Positions 57,601-64,000 of a stretch of 64,000 nt of DNA are shown here, one piece after another. The stretch comes from Euclidia mi (lineage: Eukaryota; Arthropoda; Insecta; Lepidoptera; Erebidae). The notes under the pieces are model-generated. The model saw only the letters and a list, made by a program, of their open reading frames with translations, searched no databases and was not told where the DNA came from. Location of the stretch: positions 6,552,830 through 6,616,829 of the forward strand of contig OX123191.2 of assembly GCA_944739405.2 (NCBI GenBank), given 5' to 3'. Numbering within the stretch: position 1 is the first letter of the stretch; each line of letters opens with the position of its first letter. Made by a program: the position numbers and the translations under genes.

Positions 57601-60600
57601 TCGATTAGGGATCAAACGGGCGGGAGGTAAGTCACCCATCAGTTGATGTTGGAGCATAGGATTATGCCTTTTGCATTTTACACACATCCTCAATCGCTTT
57701 TTTGTAGCTCTGTTCCCTCCAAGTATCCAGTATTTCTGTCTTATAAATCCTGTGGTCATTTTCGCACCACCGTGAAATACAAGTTCGTGCGATTCGTCAA
57801 TTATGAGATCTGCCAATTTCGATTGATTCGGGACGATAATGGGATGTTTCATGTCAGGATGTATGTTTGAATGCTTTAATCGACCGCCGACGCGAAGTAT
57901 TCCGCTTGAATCTAATATCGGATTGAGATTCAAGATCTGGCTTTTGCTATGTAGGGGTTCACCATTCTTGAGCAGGGATAGCTCTTTAGCAAAATATTCA
58001 AATTGGACATGTTTAATTATCATTTCCTTCGCTATTTTTAGATTTTGCAGAGTTAGGTAAGGTTCACGCCTTCGTTTATAAACAACGATGTCAACAAATT
58101 TGTTTATGTAGGCTAAAACTCGTATTACATTTTTATATGTGCTGTACTTATTTAATAACAATCTAATTATAGAATTGTCAGGCATTGTAATAACGGTGTT
58201 AGCTAGATGTTTTATTTTGAGGTCCTCATCTGTTCTGTAATTAGGGATTTCTTTATCTTCTTCGGGGTTATATCGTGGCAGCCAATCGGGTCCTTGCCAC
58301 CAAAGAGAATGTTTAGCCAACTGTGTGACCGTCAAACTCCGGGTAGCGCAATCCGCGGGATTTTCTTTCGATTTAACAAATCGCCACCTGTCTTTAGGGA
58401 TTACATCGCATATCTGTCTTACTCGATTGGCTACAAAGGGCTTCCATTTCTCTGGTTGTCCGTTAATCCATCCTAGTACTGCCATGGAATCAATCCAGCC
58501 GAAAGTATGCACTTGGAAGTTAGTTAGGGATGAGATAACCTTTGCTAGGAGTTTCACTAACAAAAGAGCGCCGCAAAGTTCCAAACGGGGTATGGAATGA
58601 TTCTTTTTCAGGGGTATAACTCTAGACTTAGCGGCAACAAGGGTCACATGAGTGGTATTGTGTCTTCGAATTTTACAGTACACAACACACGCATAGGCTT
58701 TGGTACTAGCGTCGCAAAATCCATGCAGTTCTAGGATATCGTTTTCTTGAGATTGGATCCATCGAGGTATTTTAAATTGGGATATATAAGGAAGTTCAGC
58801 ATTTATCTTGGTCCAATCTGAGGCGATATCTTGAGAAATGGGTTGGTCCCATCCTAGGTCTGATTTCCAGGATTCTTGGAACAAAATCTTGAGTTTTATT
58901 GTGACTGGTGATAGCCAGCCTAAGGGGTCAAAGATCTTAGATATATTAGACAGGAATTTTCTTTTAGTAGGGATTGTTTCAGAGGTAAAATCAAAGGGTT
59001 GAAAGAAAAAGATGTCACTTGTGGGGTCCCAGCGAAGCCCTAATGTTTTTGTAGACTCCGGCTGTTTAAAATCAAAATCTTGACTTTTAGAATCATTGTG
59101 GTTATCCGAGATTTCAGGTAAGTTAGAACGCCACTTTCTGAGATTAAGTCCACCTGACTTAAGAAGATTTATCATCTCTGCCTTGAGCTGCCTCGCAGCA
59201 ACCTCCGAGTGACAGCCATGGATCAAATCATCCATATAAAAGGAATTCTCTAAGATTTGAGTTGCACAGCTGTCGGGATAGAACGGTTTTTCATCTTGAG
59301 CTAGTTGCCTTAGTGTCATCATGGCCAAAAAGGGTGCAGCTTTAGTGCCATAAGTGACGGTGGCTAGCTGGAATTCTTGTAGAGGTTGAGATTGATGACT
59401 TCTCCAAATAATTTTGTGGAACTTTTGGTGATCAGGATGTAGCCAAATATTTCGAAACATTTTCTCAATATCTGCCGTGAAAGCGTATCGAAACTGCCTC
59501 CACTTTAGGATAAGGGTTTGAAGGTCTTGTTGTAAGTTCGGCCCTCTGCACATAAGATCGTTGAGACTGTATCCGCTAGAAGTTTTTGCAGAGGCGTTAA
59601 AAACAACACGCAGTTTCGTAGTCGATGACTCAGCTCGCTGAACACAATGGTGCGACAGGTAACAGTTCGTTTTTACGTCAGTATGTGACGTAACGGGGAT
59701 CATATGACAGAGCTCAATGTACTCCGATATAAACAATTTATAGTCACGTGCCAAATCGGGTTGCTTTTTCAACTTCTTCTCTATTTGAAAAAATTGTGCC
59801 ATAGATTTTGTTCTAGACTCGCCTAATTTAGCCTCAAAATTTTCTTTAAAAGGTAGTTTGACAACGTAGCTGCCATCCTCACGTCTAGAGGTTGTAGATT
59901 GAAACAAGTCAATGCATTTTTGGTCTTCTTCGGATATTGCTAGGGGTTCGTGAATATCCTCCATCTCCCAAAACTGCTGAATATCTTCGATGTTATTCAA
60001 AACGACATTGCACTGGAAGGCCTGGCAATTACCGCTAAGGATCCATCCCAGCTGAGTTTGCTGAGCGATGGGTAACTTTCCTCCCGGGCGGCAAATACCA
60101 TCCATTAAGATAGCGGAGTAAATGTCAGCACCAAATAGGATGTCAATAGGCTTGCTTTTGTAAAATTCGGGATCAGCTAACTTAATTTGATTTAGGGCAG
60201 GCCATTCCGGCTTAGGTAAATTATAACTAGGTAGATTGTTAACAAGCCTGTTCATAATAAATACATCCGTTTCGAATGTAAAATCAGTTATTAACGAGCA
60301 ACATCTAATGTGCATCATGCCTTTACAACTATTTTCTTTATTACCAATTCCAGAGATATAACCGTTACATTTCTGTCGAGGTAACTTCAACAACTGAGCT
60401 GCGCTTTCTCTTATGATTGAGGTTTGAGAGCCTTGGTCTAAAAGGACTCTCATCCTGTGGGATGATCCGTCAGCCGCTTGTACGTTGACGATCGCAGTAG
60501 CAAGCAAAATTTGCGAAGGATGATTTTGTAGGGACGCGACAGTGTTACTTTCTTGTTGCTGGGATGAACATTTCGTAACGACGTTAGCATTCGACCCAGA

Positions 60601-62478
60601 TCGAGATGCATCCGAAGCCGTCATTCTTGATACAAAAGATTCATGTAACAGAGTGTTATGATCTTTGTTGCATTCCTTGCACTTTACCTCAGACAGACAT
60701 TTTTTACCTTCATGATAATGTAGACAGTTGACACAAAGGTTCAAATTAGCAACTGCATTTCTTCGTGCATAAGGTTGCATTTTCAATAATTTTTGGCACG
60801 TATGAATACGGTGATCATTCGTATTACAAATTGGACACAGCTTGCGTTTTTCGTGACCAATGTTATTGGACTTTGACGATTGCGAAATGACCTGATTTGT
60901 AGAATACGTACCTTTGTGCATGTTATAATTACGTTTAAATTTATTATTAGAATATTTAGAAGATGAAGATTGATTTTGAATATTATTATCACGGGATGAA
61001 GATGCTTTCTGCATAGAATTTTCTACTTTCTTACGCGAAGATTCCAGCGTCATAAACTTCGTTTCTAAGAAACGGAGAAAATCATCCAACACGGGCAGGT
61101 CTCTCGGAGATTTTAGAGATTGAAGATAATCGTCAAAGGTGTCTGGGTCAAGTTTTTGAGATAATATACATACGAGGAAGGGGTCCCACGAGGAAACATC
61201 GACTCCTAGGTTTTTGATGGCATTTACGCTCTCGTATGTAGTATCATGGATGCGTTTCAGATGATTAGATGATTGTTGTTGATTTACAGGGATATTCATG
61301 AGATTATTGAAGTGAGATGTAAAGATCACTCGCTTATTGTCGTAGCGATGGTTGAGGATATTCCAACAAACATGATAATTATCAGAGCTAATGGGAAGAT
61401 GCTGAATCAATTTCTCGGGCTCGCCTCTAATCTTACTTTTAAGGAACTGCATTTTTTGCGCATTTGATAAAGATGGATTGTTATGCACCGTTTCCGTAAA
61501 AAGATCCTTAAACGAAACCCATTTATTATAGTTTCCGTCAAAGGTGGCAATCTCAATTTTAGGGGTAGACTTTTCAATATGAGCAACGGACCACATCTTC
61601 TTATTAATATCTCTCTTAATCTTATTATAATGTTTCTCGTAGTGAGTAAATTGCTCTTCGTACTGACTGTTTGAACCACCTAATTCATTGTCTAGTTTCC
61701 AATGTAAGGAATCTATAGCAGTCCAACGTACTTCTAACGTCTTTAAGATGTCTTCAAACTCCCACTTTTCCGAAACAAGATCGAGGTCGATATTTGACGC
61801 AGTTCTCAAAAACGCCTTGAAGTTGGTAGTTTGTTGCCTAAAGAGATCATCGGATTTGGTTGAGGTCGAGGTTTCACTAATCGTGACGTTCTGAGATGAG
61901 AGGGTTGGGGTTTGAGACTTAGAAGGTGCTACAAAAGTAGGAGGTTTCAACTCAGTAGGGGTATGCGGCCTACTAGGCTTGTAGTTTTCGATAGCAGTTT
62001 TAATATTACTATACTTCTGCTTAAGCAAATCGTATTGATTTGTACTAAAATACGAATGGGATTGATCACCAAAAGATAAAAGATTCATGTGATTGTTGTG
62101 AAACTCTGTAAAGTATTGTTCTAGAGTATCCAATCTACGACGTAAATAGTCTGACGTCTTTCTATCCGCTGCATCTTTCTTGAAGTTAGCGTAGAGCCTA
62201 TCTACGGCTTCAATGAGTTGCTGTTGAGTAGCTAAAATGTCTTCCATTTTCGCCATTATTAAGATTATAAAAGAGACCTTACTTGAGATATAAGACTCCT
62301 CCGGGATAACAGGTGATGCAGCTACTTTCTTCTTACCAGGGCTGCCAGAATATACGTAGGGTAACCTTGTGTTTCTGGGATAACGCGAAGCAAGCACGAG
62401 GTGAGGTGATGTGGCGCTCTGTCTTGCGCCGGGGTCAGATGATACGACAGTGGCACCTTTCCGGGATGCCGCGGTCAA
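54649..62478 (-). CDS. BEL-env Gag-Pol-Env polyprotein
   Basis: 2609 codons without a stop. The likely gag start is the second Met (residue 75, codon at 62254-62256, MAKMEDILATQQQ), since residues 1-74 look like leader. Gag: coiled-coil-like N-terminus, DUF1759-type core, and Cys/His clusters from C548. Protease: LLDQGSQTS with D681. RT: FTADIEKMF and YMDD at 1081-1084. RNase H: HGFCDASTKAYA, near 1250. Integrase: zinc region 1565-1600, then D1634, D1700, E1754, and a DUF5641-type end. Env, about 660 residues from M1950: hydrophobic signal segment, furin-like RRQRR site before G2074 with a hydrophobic segment after it, Cys-rich ectodomain, membrane segment about 2491-2513, and a tail of about 95 residues. 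The cleavage-site context resembles insect errantivirus and baculovirus F-type fusion proteins; that is family inference. Confidence 0.93.
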   Translation of the reverse strand: MTAASRKGATVVSSDPGARQSATSPHLVLASRYPRNTRLPYVYSGSPGKKKVAASPVIPEESYISSKVSFIILIMAKMEDILATQQQLIEAVDRLYANFKKDAADRKTSDYLRRRLDTLEQYFTEFHNNHMNLLSFGDQSHSYFSTNQYDLLKQKYSNIKTAIENYKPSRPHTPTELKPPTFVAPSKSQTPTLSSQNVTISETSTSTKSDDLFRQQTTNFKAFLRTASNIDLDLVSEKWEFEDILKTLEVRWTAIDSLHWKLDNELGGSNSQYEEQFTHYEKHYNKIKRDINKKMWSVAHIEKSTPKIEIATFDGNYNKWVSFKDLFTETVHNNPSLSNAQKMQFLKSKIRGEPEKLIQHLPISSDNYHVCWNILNHRYDNKRVIFTSHFNNLMNIPVNQQQSSNHLKRIHDTTYESVNAIKNLGVDVSSWDPFLVCILSQKLDPDTFDDYLQSLKSPRDLPVLDDFLRFLETKFMTLESSRKKVENSMQKASSSRDNNIQNQSSSSKYSNNKFKRNYNMHKGTYSTNQVISQSSKSNNIGHEKRKLCPICNTNDHRIHTCQKLLKMQPYARRNAVANLNLCVNCLHYHEGKKCLSEVKCKECNKDHNTLLHESFVSRMTASDASRSGSNANVVTKCSSQQQESNTVASLQNHPSQILLATAIVNVQAADGSSHRMRVLLDQGSQTSIIRESAAQLLKLPRQKCNGYISGIGNKENSCKGMMHIRCCSLITDFTFETDVFIMNRLVNNLPSYNLPKPEWPALNQIKLADPEFYKSKPIDILFGADIYSAILMDGICRPGGKLPIAQQTQLGWILSGNCQAFQCNVVLNNIEDIQQFWEMEDIHEPLAISEEDQKCIDLFQSTTSRREDGSYVVKLPFKENFEAKLGESRTKSMAQFFQIEKKLKKQPDLARDYKLFISEYIELCHMIPVTSHTDVKTNCYLSHHCVQRAESSTTKLRVVFNASAKTSSGYSLNDLMCRGPNLQQDLQTLILKWRQFRYAFTADIEKMFRNIWLHPDHQKFHKIIWRSHQSQPLQEFQLATVTYGTKAAPFLAMMTLRQLAQDEKPFYPDSCATQILENSFYMDDLIHGCHSEVAARQLKAEMINLLKSGGLNLRKWRSNLPEISDNHNDSKSQDFDFKQPESTKTLGLRWDPTSDIFFFQPFDFTSETIPTKRKFLSNISKIFDPLGWLSPVTIKLKILFQESWKSDLGWDQPISQDIASDWTKINAELPYISQFKIPRWIQSQENDILELHGFCDASTKAYACVVYCKIRRHNTTHVTLVAAKSRVIPLKKNHSIPRLELCGALLLVKLLAKVISSLTNFQVHTFGWIDSMAVLGWINGQPEKWKPFVANRVRQICDVIPKDRWRFVKSKENPADCATRSLTVTQLAKHSLWWQGPDWLPRYNPEEDKEIPNYRTDEDLKIKHLANTVITMPDNSIIRLLLNKYSTYKNVIRVLAYINKFVDIVVYKRRREPYLTLQNLKIAKEMIIKHVQFEYFAKELSLLKNGEPLHSKSQILNLNPILDSSGILRVGGRLKHSNIHPDMKHPIIVPNQSKLADLIIDESHELVFHGGAKMTTGFIRQKYWILGGNRATKKRLRMCVKCKRHNPMLQHQLMGDLPPARLIPNRPFYHTGIDYTGFVLVKTNKGRGVKTTKGYVAVFVCMVTKALHLELVSDLSASAFIAALRRMAARRGVPGHIYSDQGTNFVGANKILTQEFAEISEILSTPEIVYTTSEMNIEWHFNSPSWPSAGGLWEAAVKSLKHHLKRVVGEQKLTYEEYSTLLSQLEACLNSRPLCPLTEDPEDIDFLTPAHFLASGPNLTIFETERDLRTRWHLTQKIYQDIWAKWKNEYLSQLSIRAKWKQPQKDLDPDDIVVIKDENLPPGKWAMGRVIELHPGSDGRVRVVTLKTKNGILKRPVVKLSLLPTKKNDEKPDSKKMDDKVPKSKKANSMSLSAVVLSLTLFFLSILAPAETSYNFTPLKNNSVYFDKISNMHLIRDDWRLIVYYDTYPYKEGISALAKYINYLETICAAIRSQTPCDSIMLQLGHEFDELKRYNNIVTMNDSFVIGERRQRRGLIDGVGYVANSLFGVLDQRFAEKYEKDIDLLKQNENHLFNLWKNQTSVVEAELNLIKRMENTISKQHKLINQRILNLEQSTIDLTQKVQNISITTDFLTSAFTATNLLYSLRRIQDSILDTVTDIYNGKLDFHLLSPKQLRSELSTISAQIPQDLAVPVDNFRLIDLYSLLKVRANYAKKYLIIEIRIPLIERDLYEIFNLISIPRISNDKMIHVETISRFAAINVRKDSYVTISETELQSCLRPNPDMIMCHIRKPIHSMQDDHSLCEKIPGKRTCKTVTSPCENDWKELSSENEYYYFCCNECRMKLFCEEQITTLKLSAAGLLRVGEGCLIKTESSLVYSSRRMSNQIRTAFKVDAPKISPINHIFNISIPESINEIDPNNSENLQQFEAIKKDIEIMKQSEPLSDKLSYHDVHHYAVTYTLLFGILLAAIVYCWRKWRHITQQATGAATTVEPAPPVAPATTTAVALPTPSCVTERVVNVCEAREKGHFSKPVKRDPKLVVQSSECLQKEDRASSPVFRVFSVPDLRYDSL

Positions 62479-62626
62479 TTAGGATCAACGAGATGTGAAC
62501 TAAGTACACACATGCGGTTACACGTACACGAACTGTAGTCCAAAGTGCGGTTCTTACGTTTCGCGAGACACGTACCTACACAGCACAGTTTATAAGCACA
62601 CGCGTAAGGGTCCCGACGCAACGCAA

Positions 62627-62642
62627 CCTTGTCGAAGGACCA
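62627..62642 (-). other. Primer-binding site of BEL-env
   Basis: TGGTCCTTCGACAAGG on the minus strand, one base after the 5' LTR, starting with TGG as needed to pair with a tRNA CCA end. The tRNA is not assigned. Confidence 0.6.
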
Positions 62643-62643
62643 A

Positions 62644-62888
62644 TGTTTCTGGATGGGGTTGAGATAAAGATAAACTAGGATAAAAGATTAAAAGATAACT
62701 GTATTTTAGTACTATAAAAAAGGTGAATTAAAACTAATAGGATGAGAATGAGTCGCGCTCGGTATGATGACAAATTGCGTACTAAATTAATATACTAGGT
62801 AATAAATGATCGAGCGGTTCCTCGCGTTTGCGCAAGTATGCTGACTCGACTTTATACCTGACCTATTGTACGGTGATTGACCCGTACA
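62644..62888 (-). repeat. 5' LTR of BEL-env
   Basis: 245 bp, carrying the element's promoter. Identical to 54236-54480 except one base near 62881. Confidence 0.95.
62850..62856 (-). promoter_or_regulatory. TATA box in the BEL-env LTR
   Basis: TATAAAG in GGTATAAAGTCGAG on the minus strand, about 35 bases inside the LTR. Transcription would start about 25-30 bases further on. Confidence 0.55.
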
Positions 62889-62893
62889 GTTAT

Positions 62894-63052
62894 ACAATAA
62901 CTGAGAAATGCTTCGCTATTACTGTCAGACATAGACGCGGTTTTTGAGCATTCATATATGTTTTGAATGCGCTCAAATAAAATATTGCGTTTCGCTTCTA
63001 AGATTGTCATCTCTTTGTCTTCCGACACGCGTGACTTCTTTTGTTGTGACAT
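62894..63052 (-). pseudogene. BEL-2 gag N-terminus, cut off by BEL-env
   Basis: MSQQKKSRVSEDKE at 63052 aligns with the BEL-1 gag start. The coding breaks at SYCITV where BEL-env inserted; the rest resumes at 54235. Confidence 0.88.
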
Positions 63053-63386
63053 GCTTACGTAAGTATAAGCTAATGAGAACGAAACAAAATAAGAATATCT
63101 AATGTATCTATTATTTTACCTAAGTAGGCTAAGTAGGCAACACTTTAGAGCTGTGGAAATAAAAGTTGCTCGAAATATGAGATTTACAAGACAACTATGA
63201 TAGTTCCAGAATTAATAATTGAATAAGTAGGTAGCTACATAAAAGTTTACCTACTGATGCGGGCGGAAATAACCATGTGACGGTTATGTGAATATACTAG
63301 GAGTATAGCTAGGTGCTATAACTGCCTAGGTATAGCGGTATAACGTATAAAACGTAAATGAATCCGACTCGTATGGATCAAAAAAA
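63053..63386 (-). other. BEL-2 leader
   Basis: Matches the BEL-1 leader in part. Contains GATCCATACGAGTCGGATT (reverse strand, 63361-63379), the candidate primer-binding region shared with BEL-1. Confidence 0.6.
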
Positions 63387-63903
63387 TGGTTCGGCGTTAC
63401 ACCGAAACCGTAGGGTTCTAGGCGACTTGGAGCAGGAAAATGGACTGTATTAGGGCGAGTTCTGGGTCGCCTAGAAAGGAATAAAGGAAGAGGAGATGGA
63501 TACGCTAAGGGGTGATTGAGTGGGTATAGGATATTTCAAGGATGGAGGGCACCTACCTTATACAACCTTCTTCGTTTCCGTAGAGCAGTCTCCTGGTGGT
63601 TTCGTGATGCAGCTGCTTGTTTTCACTTCAATTCACCATTCGCGAGCGGGTTTTCCTTGGTGGAAGCGGTAATAAATCACATACAACGGTGCGGCGTGGT
63701 ACGGTATCGAGACGGCGTTCTCAGCGAGAGGAATGTTCTCGACTCACTCGCGTCCACGATCGCGTCGACGAATCAGGCGAAGGCAGTGCCTCTTCCAGGG
63801 AGTGGGATAGAGCGGGACGGAAATATGGTATCGCTCGCACTAGACGTGGAACGATTGATGTTGATGCGATTAGTTATGGATAGGAAGGTAGATGGCGCTA
63901 CCA
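63387..63903 (-). repeat. 5' LTR of BEL-2
   Basis: 517 bp. Followed at right by the target duplication ACCCT (63904-63908). Confidence 0.93.
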
Positions 63904-64000
63904 ACCCTAACGTAGTTTGCACGAAAATAAATCTGCAAAATACTTCATATCGATAACATAAGCTGATCCCATGGTTACCATACATTAAACGACCGCTATG

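Larger units (their letters stand above)
54236..62888 (-). mobile_element. BEL-env: intact BEL/Pao element with envelope gene
   Basis: 8653 bp, inserted in BEL-2 gag. Its 245-bp LTRs (54236-54480, 62644-62888) differ at one base. The target duplication is GTTAT (54231-54235, 62889-62893). One frame encodes gag, pol and an envelope-like protein. It is a different BEL lineage from BEL-1/2: the LTRs share no sequence and the proteins are only distantly similar. The near-identical LTRs point to a recent insertion. Confidence 0.95.
50407..63903 (-). mobile_element. BEL/Pao element BEL-2, internally deleted, hosting BEL-env
   Basis: LTRs of 517 bp each at 50407-50923 and 63387-63903, with target duplication ACCCT at 50402-50406 and 63904-63908. 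The internal sequence is closely related to BEL-1 but lacks three pol segments: about 740 bp of the RT start, about 1.07 kb of RNase H/integrase and about 0.4 kb of the integrase end. Gag is interrupted at 62888/54236 by BEL-env. Without that insert the element is about 4.84 kb. It cannot encode a working pol. Confidence 0.93.

Overview
The window looks like gene-poor nuclear DNA from a moth or butterfly (Lepidoptera). It is AT-rich. It carries short-interspersed elements of types common in Lepidoptera (tRNA-like heads, and tails such as CTCTGCCTACCCC...GGCGTGA or GATGATGATG), Helitron ends of the GCCGCGGGCAAAAGCTAG kind, RTE, Jockey and CR1-type LINEs, and BEL/Pao LTR retrotransposons. I found no host gene I can name, no true tRNA or rRNA gene, and no CRISPR array. 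Almost everything identifiable is mobile DNA, much of it nested.

Layout. 1-2160: AT-rich DNA with a Helitron 3' end and an RTE tail. 2160-4818: 5'-truncated LINE on the minus strand (family L-A). 4872-15272: BEL-1, a BEL/Pao element on the plus strand with both LTRs and a 5-bp target duplication. It is split by a Jockey LINE (7432-8860), a SINE (8993-9369) and a piggyBac-like element (12840-14618) that itself carries a SINE. 15278-21500: SINEs, RTE fragments and a 394-bp direct repeat. 21512-24756: a terminal-inverted-repeat element containing a foldback-like palindrome, which contains a SINE. 25964-29110: SINEs, a Helitron end and an RTE fragment. 29550-31722: a TTAA-flanked element with about twelve copies of a short motif, sitting between the A and B boxes of a SINE. 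32626-34183: LINE L-B. 34381-50400: SINEs, Helitrons, hairpins, a second L-A copy and long unrecognised stretches. 50407-63903: BEL-2 on the minus strand, an internally deleted relative of BEL-1, whose gag is interrupted by BEL-env (54236-62888).

BEL-env is the most notable object. Its two 245-bp LTRs differ at one base, it has a perfect 5-bp target duplication, and one uninterrupted 2609-codon frame carries gag, protease, reverse transcriptase, RNase H, integrase and an envelope-like glycoprotein. It appears young and possibly still active. Nesting order and LTR divergence agree: BEL-1 LTRs are clearly diverged, BEL-2 LTRs differ at about 8 of 517 sites, and BEL-env LTRs at 1 of 245. Several SINE tails match the ends of RTE LINEs in the same window, consistent with mobilisation by RTE enzymes.
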